Assembly (NCBI GenBank): GCA_900543805.1
Contig: UQTE01000018.1
Location: 1-47,542, forward strand
DNA length: 47,542 nucleotides
Reading direction: 5' to 3'
Source of the DNA: an uncultured Sutterella sp.
GTDB lineage: Bacteria > Pseudomonadota > Gammaproteobacteria > Burkholderiales > Burkholderiaceae_F
Positions 34,861 to 42,834 of the stretch are shown piece by piece. The position numbers were made by a program, and so were the translations under genes. The number at the start of each line of letters is the position of its first letter. Within the stretch, counting starts at the first letter, position 1. Under the pieces are notes generated by a model. That model ran no database searches. It was not told where the DNA came from and saw only the letters and a list, made by a program, of their open reading frames with translations.

Positions 34861-35457
34861 ATGTCCTACGGCCCTTCCGACCGCGCTGCGGTCCTTGCCG
34901 CCCGCCTCATCGCCCGCGACGGCGTCCGTTGGCGCGACGCCCTCGAGAGCGTCACGCTCGAATGCGGCGAACGCCCTTCCGACGACCGGGTCGCCACGGA
35001 ACTGCGGCGCTGGTACTCGACGTTCGATCCCGATCAGCACCGCCGCTCCCTGCGGAAAAAGCGAAACGCGGCGCTCGCCGTCATGACCTTCTTTGAAGAG
35101 TCGCTCGGCAACGTCGAACCCAAACTCGTCGGACGGGTTCTCGACGGCGCGGCATCGCGCGACGCCGTCGCCGAGGTCGTTCTCGACACGGACGATGAAA
35201 AGGCGCCGCTTCTCGCCATGCTCAACGCCGACGTCCGCTTTGAGGAGCTCGCCCCGCAGGCGGGCGAAAACGCCCGCTTCGCCGTGTATCTCTCGGACGA
35301 ACCCGTGCTCGTCGCCGTGTGGACGCGGCCGCGCCTCAAGGCGCACCGCACGCGCCCCGACCCCTGGCAGCACCCGCTCGAATCGATGGGAGAGATTTCG
35401 TCGGCCCTCCTTTCCGTTCTCCTCGTCCATAGGGCTGATTCCGAGCGATTGGATTAG
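34861..35457 (+). CDS. Hypothetical protein, unassigned
   Basis: A 198-residue soluble protein I do not recognise. It has no signal peptide, membrane segment or cysteine-rich motif. The N-terminal half is mostly charged and helical (AARLIARDGVRWRDAL, then DPDQHRRSLRKKRNAA); the C-terminal half is shorter and mixed. The coding signal is good: composition and codon use match neighbouring genes, and the frame is open with a normal start. The ribosome site is weak. It is divergent from mpl and is followed by a terminator before accB, so it is probably transcribed alone. A small conserved protein opposite mpl would fit burkholderial synteny, but this is from memory and not certain. Confidence 0.65.
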   Translation: MSYGPSDRAAVLAARLIARDGVRWRDALESVTLECGERPSDDRVATELRRWYSTFDPDQHRRSLRKKRNAALAVMTFFEESLGNVEPKLVGRVLDGAASRDAVAEVVLDTDDEKAPLLAMLNADVRFEELAPQAGENARFAVYLSDEPVLVAVWTRPRLKAHRTRPDPWQHPLESMGEISSALLSVLLVHRADSERLD

Positions 35458-35521
35458 CCTGATTAGGGCATACCTTGCGCTTCGGGGCGCGGGTAAGATA
35501 TTGTCACCTCTTTTCCGGATC

Positions 35522-35539
35522 GCCCCGTTCGGGGCTTTT
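35522..35539 (+). terminator. Intrinsic terminator after the gene at 34861
   Basis: Stem GCCCC/GGGGC (35522-35526 with 35531-35535) has a GTTC loop and a T4 run. It is a small but GC-rich terminator, 64 bases after the stop codon. Positions 35540-35709 then hold the leader of accB, in which I could not place a promoter with confidence. Confidence 0.7.
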
Positions 35540-35709
35540 CGTGCTTTTTCATTTACTTTTGGACGAAAAATCACGAAAATTGGCGGAAATACGAGTTTTC
35601 CGTAGCCGTCCTCCCTCGGGACCCTCCGGAACCGACACACATTAGTCACATCGTGCGCAACGGGGCTCTCCCCGCCCGCACTTCAGAATCACAGAAAAGG
35701 TTAGTAGAG

Positions 35710-36174
35710 ATGGATCTGCGCAAAATTAAGTCCCTGTTGGACCTCGTGGCCGAAAGCGGCGTTGCCGAATTTGAAATTTGCGAAGGCCCGGACCGCATTC
35801 GCGTGATCAATCATCCGCAGACGCCCGTTCAGGTCGTGCAGACGACCGCTCCCGCGCCCGTCGCCGTTGCGGCGGCCGCCGCGGCTCCCGCTCCGGCCGC
35901 CCAGCCCGCCGCGGCCGAACCCGCCGAACCCAAGGTCGAAGGCACGCCCCTTACGAGCCCGATGGTCGGCACCTTCTACCGCGCTCCGTCTCCGGGCGCC
36001 AAGCCCTTCGTTGAAGTGGGCGACACCGTCAAGAAGGGTCAGACCGTCTGCATCATCGAAGCCATGAAGCTTTTGAACGAAGTCGAAGCCGAAACCGACG
36101 GCGTCGTCAAGGAAATCTGCGTGGAAAACGGTCAGCCCGTCGAATACGGCCAGAACCTCCTCATCATCGGCTGA
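35710..36174 (+). CDS. accB: Biotin carboxyl carrier protein of acetyl-CoA carboxylase
   Basis: A 154-residue carrier subunit. The C-terminal biotinyl domain has the lysine that takes biotin in [11 protein letters not shown] (about residue 120), with the thumb region ahead of it ([14 protein letters not shown]). The middle is a flexible linker of Ala and Pro (about residues 47-75). [17 protein letters not shown] is the usual start, so I chose the ATG at 35710, with AAAAGG further upstream. It carries carboxylated biotin from AccC to the transferase for malonyl-CoA. accC follows after seven bases in the conserved accB-accC pair. In many genomes aroQ precedes accB; it does not here. Confidence 0.97.
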   Translation: MDLRKIKSLLDLVAESGVAEFEICEGPDRIRVINHPQTPVQVVQTTAPAPVAVAAAAAAPAPAAQPAAAEPAEPKVEGTPLTSPMVGTFYRAPSPGAKPFVEVGDTVKKGQTVCIIEAMKLLNEVEAETDGVVKEICVENGQPVEYGQNLLIIG

Positions 36175-36181
36175 TCGCACC

Positions 36182-37540
36182 ATGTTCGGAAAAATTCTCA
36201 TCGCCAACCGCGGCGAAATCGCCTTGCGCATTCAGCGCGCCTGCCGCGAAATGGGCATCAAAACGGTGGCCGTGCACTCGACGGCCGACGTCAACGCCAA
36301 GTACGTGCGCCTCGCCGACGAAAGCGTCTGCATCGGCCCGGCCCAGTCGCCGCTCTCCTACCTCAACATTCCCGCCATCATTTCCGCCGCGGAAGTGACC
36401 GACGCGGAAGCGATCCACCCCGGCTACGGCTTCCTTTCGGAAAACGCCGACTTTGCCGAGCGCGTCGAACGTTCGGGCTTCACCTTCATCGGCCCGCGCG
36501 CCGAAAGCATTCGCCTCATGGGCGACAAGGTGAGCGCCAAGAAGGCCATGCGCGAGGCGGGCGTTCCCTGCGTTCCGGGCTCCGACGGGGCGCTCCCCGA
36601 CGATCCGCAGGAAATCCTCGAGATCGCCCGCAAGATCGGCTATCCGGTCATCATCAAGGCCGCGGGCGGCGGCGGCGGACGCGGCATGCGCGTCGTGCGC
36701 ACGGAAGCGGCCCTCCTCACCTCCGTCAACATGACGAAGGAAGAGGCGCGCGTCGCCTTCGGGAACCCGACCGTCTACATGGAAAAGTTCCTCGAAAATC
36801 CGCGCCACATCGAAATTCAGGTTCTCTCCGACAGCTTCCAGAACGCCGTCTACCTCGGCGAGCGCGACTGCTCCATGCAGCGCCGCAATCAGAAGGTGAT
36901 CGAAGAGGCGCCCGCCTTCGGCATTCCCCGCAAGCTCATCGAACGCCTCGGGAAGCGCTGCGTCGAAGCCTGCAAGCGCATCGGCTACCGCGGCGCGGGC
37001 ACCTTCGAATTCCTCTATGAAAACGGGGAGTTCTACTTCATCGAAATGAACACGCGCGTGCAGGTCGAGCACCCCGTGACCGAAATGGTGACGGGCGTCG
37101 ACATCGTTCGCGAACAGATCCGCATCGCCGCGGGCGAACGTCTCTCCGTTCGTCAGAGCGACATCGTGATGCGCGGCCACGCGATCGAGTGCCGCATCAA
37201 CGCCGAAGACCCCTTCACCTTCGTGCCGAGCCCCGGCCGCGTGCAGCAGTGGCACCTCCCCGGCGGCCCCGGCATCCGCATCGACACGCACGTCTATGCG
37301 GGGTATGATGTGCCTCCCTATTACGACAGCATGATCGGCAAGATCATTGCGCACGGCGACACCCGCGAACAGGCGATCATGCGCATGCGCGTGGCGCTCT
37401 CCGAACTTGCCGTCGAAGGGATCAAGACGAACGCGAAGCTTCACCGCGAACTCCTTGCCGACGAAGGATTCTTCCAGGGCGGCACGAGCATTCACTACCT
37501 CGAAGAGAAGCTGCGCCATCGTCCGAAGGACGCCAAGTAA
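36182..37540 (+). CDS. accC: Biotin carboxylase subunit of acetyl-CoA carboxylase
   Basis: A 452-residue ATP-grasp enzyme that carboxylates the biotin on AccB with bicarbonate and [23 protein letters not shown] begins the protein (first 20 residues), [16 protein letters not shown] is near 79, the ATP glycine loop [14 protein letters not shown] near 159, and the metal and bicarbonate site [14 protein letters not shown] near 288. Length matches E. coli AccC (449). It lies seven bases after accB. It is followed by an intrinsic terminator, so expression of the downstream prmA may be separately set. Confidence 0.97.
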   Translation: MFGKILIANRGEIALRIQRACREMGIKTVAVHSTADVNAKYVRLADESVCIGPAQSPLSYLNIPAIISAAEVTDAEAIHPGYGFLSENADFAERVERSGFTFIGPRAESIRLMGDKVSAKKAMREAGVPCVPGSDGALPDDPQEILEIARKIGYPVIIKAAGGGGGRGMRVVRTEAALLTSVNMTKEEARVAFGNPTVYMEKFLENPRHIEIQVLSDSFQNAVYLGERDCSMQRRNQKVIEEAPAFGIPRKLIERLGKRCVEACKRIGYRGAGTFEFLYENGEFYFIEMNTRVQVEHPVTEMVTGVDIVREQIRIAAGERLSVRQSDIVMRGHAIECRINAEDPFTFVPSPGRVQQWHLPGGPGIRIDTHVYAGYDVPPYYDSMIGKIIAHGDTREQAIMRMRVALSELAVEGIKTNAKLHRELLADEGFFQGGTSIHYLEEKLRHRPKDAK

Positions 37541-37554
37541 CCTCCTTTCATTTC

Positions 37555-37575
37555 GGGGCCCGCAGGGCCCCTTTT
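37555..37575 (+). terminator. Intrinsic terminator between accC and prmA
   Basis: Stem GGGGCCC/GGGCCCC (37555-37561 with 37565-37571) is followed by T4. It lies 14 bases after the accC stop and 13 bases before prmA, so it either ends the acc transcript or attenuates prmA. Confidence 0.8.
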
Positions 37576-37588
37576 CGATTTTTGAACC

Positions 37589-38485
37589 ATGCGTGAAATC
37601 AAACTCCTTGCCGACGAGCGCTGTGCGGAAGCGCTCTCCGACCTTCTGATGGACGCGGGCGCCCTTTCGGCCACGATCGAAGACGCCGACGCCGACCGCC
37701 CCGACGAACAGCCCCTCTACGGCGAACCCGGGCTCGAACCCGAAACCTGCGCCTGGCCGCGCTCTGTCGTGTCGCTCCTCGTCGACGAAACCTTCGACCT
37801 CGACACGTCGCTCGCCCTCGCCGTGAAGGCGCTTGGCTGCAATCCCCCCGAAGTGCTCGGCGCGAACGAGGTGGAAAACGCCGACTGGGTCCGCATCACG
37901 CAGGCCCAGTTCCAGCCCGTGCGCGTTTCGGACCGCCTCTGGATCGTTCCGACCTGGCACGAACTCCCCAACGAAAACGCGGTGAACATCCGCCTCGACC
38001 CGGGCGTCGCCTTCGGGACGGGCTCGCACCCGACCACGCATCTCTGCCTCGGGTGGATCGACGAAAACATCCGTCCGACCGACGATCTCCTCGACTACGG
38101 CTGCGGCACGGGCATTCTCGCCATCGCCGCCAAGCGTCTCGGCGCGAAGTCCGTGACGGGGACCGACATCGATCCGCAGGCCGTGGAAGCCGCGCGTGAA
38201 AACGCGGTTCACAACGACGCCGAAGCCGACTTCCGTCTCCCCGCCGACATGCCCGAAGGCCAGTACGACGTCGTCGTCGCCAACATTCTCTCGAATCCCC
38301 TGAAACTTCTGGCGCCGGCCCTGCTCGGCCGCGTCAAGAAGGGCGGCGCCCTCGTTCTCTCGGGCGTCCTCGCCCGTCAGGCCGAGGAAGTGATCGAGGT
38401 CTACCGCCAGACCGATCCCGCCGTGAAGCTCTCCGTCTGGAAGGAAGAGGACGGCTGGGTCTGCATCGCCGGCCGCCGCGAATAA
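37589..38485 (+). CDS. prmA: Ribosomal protein L11 methyltransferase
   Basis: A 298-residue SAM-dependent enzyme that trimethylates lysines and the N-terminus of ribosomal protein L11. The N-terminal L11-recognition domain (about residues 1-90) is followed by the Rossmann methyltransferase: FGTGSHPTTHLCL near residue 146, the SAM loop DYGCGTGILAIAAKRLGA near 169, and VVANILSNPL near 229, the family's NILA-type active-site motif. Its place after accC is conserved in proteobacteria. No ribosome site is obvious. It is followed by its own terminator. Confidence 0.95.
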   Translation: MREIKLLADERCAEALSDLLMDAGALSATIEDADADRPDEQPLYGEPGLEPETCAWPRSVVSLLVDETFDLDTSLALAVKALGCNPPEVLGANEVENADWVRITQAQFQPVRVSDRLWIVPTWHELPNENAVNIRLDPGVAFGTGSHPTTHLCLGWIDENIRPTDDLLDYGCGTGILAIAAKRLGAKSVTGTDIDPQAVEAARENAVHNDAEADFRLPADMPEGQYDVVVANILSNPLKLLAPALLGRVKKGGALVLSGVLARQAEEVIEVYRQTDPAVKLSVWKEEDGWVCIAGRRE

Positions 38486-38514
38486 TCCGATCGCCTACAA
38501 TACGAGAAGCGTCC

Positions 38515-38545
38515 CGCCCCCTCCAACGGTGGACGGGGCGCTTTT
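38515..38545 (+). terminator. Intrinsic terminator after prmA
   Basis: Stem CGCCCC-C-TCCA / TGGA-C-GGGGCG (38515-38525 with 38530-38540, one mismatch) is followed by a T-rich run. It lies 29 bases after the prmA stop and just ahead of the next gene. Confidence 0.8.
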
Positions 38546-38563
38546 CTCTTTGGAAGAGGCCAT

Positions 38564-39319
38564 ATGACCCGAATCGTTCGCTGCCCCGCCTGCGGGGCCC
38601 TCTGGAAGTGTCCCGACGAAGCCGCCGAAACGCTTCGCTGCGGCGAGTGCCGCCACACCTTCGTCCTCGCGAGGGCGGAAACCGTGGAGGTCGACGACGA
38701 TGCGCTCGCCCGCGTCGTGGCGGCGCGGCGCGCGCCCGAAGAAAAGAAAGAGGCGCAGATGGCGAAGATCGCCGAGGATCTCTCGGATTTTCACGCCCGC
38801 GAAACGCCCGAACCCGCGGTCCCCGTGCGAGCGGCGCCCCCCGAGAAAAAGCCCCGAAAGGGCGGCGCCCTCTTCGCGCTCCTCGGCCTCGTCGGCCTTG
38901 CGGGAGCGCTCACGGCGGGCGCCCTCTACTTTCACGATCCGATTCTTCGGCAGTTCCCTCCGCTCAGGGGAGTCTATGAAAACATCTGCCGCACGCTTCC
39001 CTGCCCGGGCTTTGCCTGGAGCGACGTGAGGGCCTTTGAAATCCGCGGCGAACTGACCGAGGCGGAGTCGCCCCGGCGCGTTCGCATCGAAATCACGAAC
39101 GCGTCCGACCGTCCGCAGATTCTTCCGCTCCTTGAAGTGCGCCTTCTCGACAGCGCCGACGAAACGCTCGCTCAGCGGCTCTTCGAACCCGCGGACTACG
39201 GCTTTGCCGAAGAGAACGTGCTTCCCGCGGGCGAAACCGTCCGCGTCGAGGCCGAGCTCGAAGTCGACGCGGCGCTCCCCGTCCGAGGCGTGCGCGTCAC
39301 GGCGGTGACCCCCATCTGA
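38564..39319 (+). CDS. Zinc-ribbon membrane protein with DUF3426
   Basis: A 251-residue protein. An N-terminal zinc ribbon (CPACGALWKCP, then LRCGECRHTF, with paired Cys-x-x-Cys knuckles) of the MJ0042 type is followed by a charged linker, one transmembrane helix at about residues 104-126 (LFALLGLVGLAGALTAGALY), and a C-terminal DUF3426 domain of beta-strand type, probably in the periplasm. Function is unknown; the layout suggests a single-pass sensor or assembly factor. The ATG has AGAGG upstream. It stands between prmA and a PfkB kinase, an order conserved in Burkholderiales, with the kinase only nine bases away. Confidence 0.85.
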   Translation: MTRIVRCPACGALWKCPDEAAETLRCGECRHTFVLARAETVEVDDDALARVVAARRAPEEKKEAQMAKIAEDLSDFHARETPEPAVPVRAAPPEKKPRKGGALFALLGLVGLAGALTAGALYFHDPILRQFPPLRGVYENICRTLPCPGFAWSDVRAFEIRGELTEAESPRRVRIEITNASDRPQILPLLEVRLLDSADETLAQRLFEPADYGFAEENVLPAGETVRVEAELEVDAALPVRGVRVTAVTPI

Positions 39320-39328
39320 GGAGCCCCC

Positions 39329-40264
39329 GTGAGCACGATGATCACCGGATCGGTCGCCTACGACACGATCCTCACGCACAACGGACGCTTCGCCGACAAA
39401 CTGGAAAAAGGCGATCTGCGGCACGTGAACCTCACGTTCCTCGCCCCCGAAATGCACCGGGACTTCGGGGGCTGCGCCGCCAACATCGCCTACGCCCTTC
39501 ATCAGCTCGGAGGCGATCCCTTCGTCTGGAGCGCCCTCGGACGCGACGGAGGCGATTATCTCGAACACTTCCGCACGCTCGGCATCCCCACGGACGGGAT
39601 GCCCTGTCTTGCGGACTGCTTCACTTCGCAGGCCTTCATCGTGACCGACGTCGGCGGCTGTCAGCTCGCGAGCTTTCATCCGGGCGCCATGGACGCGTCC
39701 GACCGCCTTTCCTGGCCCGAAGACCGATCCGTCGACTACGCGCTTCTCGGTCCCGGGGGCGTGCGCCCCATGAAACTTCATGCCAGGCTCTTTCGCGAGC
39801 GCGGCGTTCCCTATCTCTTTGATCCGGGCCAGGCGGGTCCGCTCTTTACACCCGAAGAGCTCCGGGACTTCGCCGACGGCGCCGACGCCTGCGCCTTTTC
39901 GGACTTTGAAGCCGAATACCTCGAGAAGGTCGCGGGCCTCACGCCCGAAGCGCTTTCGCTTGCTGGCAAAACCGTGTACCACACCCACGGCGAAAAAGGT
40001 TCGACCGTGTGGCTTGCAGGCGGAGAAAGGGTCGAAGTCGAAGCGGTCCCCGCGAAGGCCGTCGACCCCGTGGGCGCGGGCGACGCCTATCGGGGCGGCC
40101 TTCTCTTCGCGCGGGAACGGAATCTCTCTCCGGTCGTCGGCGCCCGCATCGGCACCGTCCTCGGAAGCCTCAAGGTGGCGGTGCGGGGCGCACAGAACTG
40201 GCGCACGACCCCGGACGATGTCCGCGGCGTCTACGCGTCGCACTGGGGCGAAGCCCCCTTCTGA
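39329..40264 (+). CDS. PfkB-family carbohydrate/nucleoside kinase
   Basis: A 311-residue ribokinase-fold kinase. GGCAANIAYALHQLGG near residue 47 is the substrate-binding signature, and DPVGAGDAYRGGLL near 248 holds the catalytic aspartate and the anion hole. The acceptor sugar or nucleoside cannot be stated: adenosine kinase-like and sugar kinases share these motifs. The start is GTG, with GAGGAG six bases upstream, overlapping the end of the preceding gene's stop region. It is nine bases downstream of the DUF3426 gene and ends at a terminator. The length is normal for the family. Confidence 0.87.
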   Translation: MSTMITGSVAYDTILTHNGRFADKLEKGDLRHVNLTFLAPEMHRDFGGCAANIAYALHQLGGDPFVWSALGRDGGDYLEHFRTLGIPTDGMPCLADCFTSQAFIVTDVGGCQLASFHPGAMDASDRLSWPEDRSVDYALLGPGGVRPMKLHARLFRERGVPYLFDPGQAGPLFTPEELRDFADGADACAFSDFEAEYLEKVAGLTPEALSLAGKTVYHTHGEKGSTVWLAGGERVEVEAVPAKAVDPVGAGDAYRGGLLFARERNLSPVVGARIGTVLGSLKVAVRGAQNWRTTPDDVRGVYASHWGEAPF

Positions 40265-40286
40265 GGGCACTCGTCCTCCCTACAGC

Positions 40287-40320
40287 AAAAAAGCCGTCCC
40301 AAGGTGCGGGGGGGCTTTTT
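40287..40320. terminator. Bidirectional terminator between the PfkB kinase and the YggT gene
   Basis: Arms AAAAAGCC/GGCTTTTT (40288-40295 with 40313-40320) with further imperfect pairing inside form a stem with A-run and T-run, so it can end transcription from both sides. It lies 23 bases after the kinase stop and 22 bases from the YggT stop. Confidence 0.8.
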
Positions 40321-40342
40321 CGTTTCCGTATGATCGGTTCGG

Positions 40343-40894
40343 TCAGAAGAGAATTCGACCGTCCGAGAGCGGGAGGATGAAGAGGAGCAGAGCGTTGGCG
40401 GCAAGGAGCACGACGAGCGGCGAAAAGTCCATGCCGCGGAAGGTCGGAAGGACGCGCCGCACCGGCCGCATGAAGGGCTCGAGCAAAATCGAAAGGGAAT
40501 AGTTGAAGGGATGGCGCGCGGCAACCCAGGAGAGGATCACCCAGCCGAAAATGCCCCAGGTGAGCATCTCGAGCCCCCAACGGAGCACCATCGCGAAGGG
40601 AGCGATCCAGGTGCTCACCATCGCAAAACCCGCCGGATGAAAGGCCGTGCGCACGACAACGCTCAAAAGCCCCACGAGGAGGGCGCCGACGAGACTCGGC
40701 CAGTCCCACGCCCCCTTGGGCGCCACCGCCTTGCTCAAGGGATCCACGAGCCAGTTCGTGAGGCGCCGGATCGGATAGACGATCGGATCGTGAAACGTCA
40801 TGGCGCAGGCGTAGGTCCACGCCCGAAGGACGAGGAGACACCCGAGAATGGATGTGGCGGTAAGAAAGAGAAACTGCAGCAAAGAAGCTAACAT
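40343..40894 (-). CDS. YggT-family membrane protein
   Basis: A 183-residue inner-membrane protein with two YggT repeats, each with a pair of hydrophobic helices. The first repeat is at about residues 1-80 (RAWTYACAMTFHDPIVYPIRR in part), and the second, at about 105-183, has SWVAARHPFNYSLSILLEP and FMRPVRRVLPTFRGMDFSPL. Family members are linked to osmotic shock or cell-division functions, but the role is not settled. It lies 85 bases downstream of ampD on the same strand and may share its transcript. The order with ampD is not one I recognise as conserved. Confidence 0.88.
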   Translation of the reverse strand: MLASLLQFLFLTATSILGCLLVLRAWTYACAMTFHDPIVYPIRRLTNWLVDPLSKAVAPKGAWDWPSLVGALLVGLLSVVVRTAFHPAGFAMVSTWIAPFAMVLRWGLEMLTWGIFGWVILSWVAARHPFNYSLSILLEPFMRPVRRVLPTFRGMDFSPLVVLLAANALLLFILPLSDGRILF

Positions 40895-40979
40895 CGGTTT
40901 TCGGGCAGAAGACTCCCGTTGAGAAAAACAATTCCCTCAATATATCAAGGCTTCTCCCCTTTGTGCGGGGTCCAAAACC

Positions 40980-41525
40980 TCATTTCGCGCCCGTCTGGGG
41001 GCGAAGATCGAAGCGAAGTCGGGGGAGCGCCCGCGCAAGGCGGCGCCAGTCAAAGAAGGGACCGGGATCGCTCTTTCGTCCCGGCGCGACGTGCTCGTGC
41101 CCCGTCACCCAGCGGATCGGCAGATGCGCCGAGAGATCCGCGAGCAGGGCCGCGAGCGCTTCGTACTGCGCGTCCTCGAAGGGAAGCTCTCCCGTTCCCT
41201 CGAGTTCGATCCCGACGGAACGGTTGTTGCAGTCGGAGCGGCCGTGAAAGACCGAGACGCCCGCGTGCCAGGCCCGTCGCTCCACGGGCACGAAGGAGAG
41301 AATTTCGCCCGTGCGGCGGATGAAAAAGTGCGAGGAAACGCGCAGACCCTTGAGGTCCGCAAAGACCGGCTCGTCCGTATCGAGCGTCCCCGCAAAGAGG
41401 CGCTCCACGGCGTCACCTGAAAAGACGCCCGCCGGAAGCGAAATGAAATGAAGCACGACGAGGTCGATCGTCGTGCCTTCGGGTCTTTCGTTGCTGTGGG
41501 GCGAGAAGCGCTCGGTGACTCTCAC
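40980..41525 (-). CDS. ampD: 1,6-anhydro-N-acetylmuramyl-L-alanine amidase AmpD
   Basis: A 181-residue cytoplasmic zinc amidase that cuts the peptide from anhydro-muropeptides imported during growth. It belongs to the amidase_2 family. The zinc histidine is in LVVLHFISLPAG, the substrate region is SSHFFIRRTGEI, and the other zinc ligands are in GHEHVAPGRKSDPGP (His and Asp), with Lys-Ser before the Asp as usual. I chose the GTG at 41525, which overlaps the previous gene's stop (GTGA) and has GGGGAGAG upstream; a frame eight residues longer is open. Mpl and the SLT transglycosylase in this window act in the same recycling path. A change in AmpD activity often induces AmpC beta-lactamase in other bacteria; no ampC is seen here. 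Confidence 0.94.
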   Translation of the reverse strand: MRVTERFSPHSNERPEGTTIDLVVLHFISLPAGVFSGDAVERLFAGTLDTDEPVFADLKGLRVSSHFFIRRTGEILSFVPVERRAWHAGVSVFHGRSDCNNRSVGIELEGTGELPFEDAQYEALAALLADLSAHLPIRWVTGHEHVAPGRKSDPGPFFDWRRLARALPRLRFDLRPQTGAK

Positions 41526-41794
41526 GAACGCTCTCCCCGGCGCCGGCACTCTTCACTGCAGTAGCAGACGTCCTTGCGCCAGACGCCCGTTTTTTCCGGG
41601 AAGTAGGTCCCGCAGACGGGACAGCGCCGCATCGCCTCGCCCGAACGGCGGTCCTCCTTGCGGGCGCGCAGTTCGCCGCGCAGGCGCGCGAGCTCCTCGC
41701 GCTCCTTGTTGGAGAGCGAATTGCGCCGGCGGGAGACCGCCCAGGCGATCGCGATGGCCGCGATCAGAATCACCCAGAAGAGTACGCGTCCCAT
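41522..41794 (-). CDS. PP0621-like small membrane protein with metal-binding C-terminus
   Basis: A 90-residue protein. One N-terminal membrane helix (about residues 3-20) is followed by a charged helix, and then a C-terminal zinc-ribbon-like motif: RCPVCGTYFPEK and CYCSEECRRR, so four to five cysteines. Small proteins of this layout are annotated PP0621 family in beta- and gammaproteobacteria; the function is unknown. It lies nine bases after the ypjD-like gene and overlaps ampD by four bases, so the three make one operon. Confidence 0.82.
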   Translation of the reverse strand: MGRVLFWVILIAAIAIAWAVSRRRNSLSNKEREELARLRGELRARKEDRRSGEAMRRCPVCGTYFPEKTGVWRKDVCYCSEECRRRGERS

Positions 41795-41803
41795 GGTGCG
41801 GCC

Positions 41804-42613
41804 TCAGGCGGCGAACTCCAGCACGAAGCTGTAGGCGAGATAGGCGATGACGAGCGCGCCGAAACCCACCCAGAACCAGTTGAGCGCCGTCTTGGCGCGC
41901 CAACCGCGGAAGGCGCGGCCGGCGAGCAGAATCCCGAAGAGCACCCAGGCGATGAGGGTGAGGAGGAACTTGTGGTCGAGATTCACGAAGACGCCGAACA
42001 CTTCGTTCGTCGCGAAACTCCCCGTCACGAGGACGAGCGTGAGGCAGACGAAGCCGCAGGCGACGATGCGAAAGAAGATGCGCTCCATCACGACGAGGCC
42101 TGGCATCGAGGCGAGGAAGGCGCTTTCCTTCCCCTGCGGACGCTTCAATTCACGGTTCTGCAGGCTCATCAGCACGGCGTGGACCGTGGCGATCGTCATG
42201 AGCGAATAGGCGGCGAGCGCAAGGAGAATGTGCACGCGGAACATGAAGGACCACTCGTCCCCGGCGACGGGACGTCCCGGGAAGGCGAGCGGGAAGACCG
42301 CGCCGATCGCCGCGGCGATCAGGATGATCCCGAGCTGCCCGTGCAGACGGTGGATGATCGACTCCACAAAGAGGATCAGCGCGGCGAAGAAGAACATGGC
42401 GGAGACGGCGAAGCCGAAGCCGAAGTGAACGATGTCCCCCTGGAAGACTTCGGCCTCGATCGCAACGCCGTGCAGAACCAGCGCGGCGACGATCGGCCAG
42501 CGCAGCCACGAGGGCGCCTTGCCGTCGCGTCCCTTCATGTACGAGACGACGGCGATGCCGGAGAGGAGATACAACAGCGCGGCAAGGATGGTGCACAAAG
42601 AAAGCGTGGTCAT
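41804..42613 (-). CDS. YpjD/CcsA-like cytochrome c assembly-family membrane protein
   Basis: A 269-residue inner-membrane protein with eight hydrophobic segments and a domain of the cytochrome c assembly (CcsA/CcmC) family. Conserved histidines are in VLHGVAIEAEVF, FMFRVHILLALAAY and NLDHKFLLTLIAW, in positions used for heme handling in the family. The tryptophan-rich WWD motif of true heme exporters is not evident, so it matches YpjD, which is found divergent from ffh in many proteobacteria, as here. I chose the ATG at 42613 (MTTLSLCTILAAL), the first helix start; the longer frame has no homologous sequence. It heads the operon with the PP0621-like gene and ampD. Confidence 0.87.
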   Translation of the reverse strand: MTTLSLCTILAALLYLLSGIAVVSYMKGRDGKAPSWLRWPIVAALVLHGVAIEAEVFQGDIVHFGFGFAVSAMFFFAALILFVESIIHRLHGQLGIILIAAAIGAVFPLAFPGRPVAGDEWSFMFRVHILLALAAYSLMTIATVHAVLMSLQNRELKRPQGKESAFLASMPGLVVMERIFFRIVACGFVCLTLVLVTGSFATNEVFGVFVNLDHKFLLTLIAWVLFGILLAGRAFRGWRAKTALNWFWVGFGALVIAYLAYSFVLEFAA

Positions 42614-42834
42614 GGGTTTTACGTTTGTTTTTTTGTACGCGAACGGAATACGCAAAAGCGGCGCGCAACCCCTTAAAATATCGGGTTCGTGCGCTCCCTC
42701 CGTACGGAGCGCCTCGGGAGACACCGTACGTCAACGTTTATTCTATTCTCTCCCGACTTATCAAATGCTGAACTCGGCCGTTCTCTCTCCGACGGCCTTA
42801 CGCCGGCGACTTTGTCGCCGAGGAATTCCTAAGA

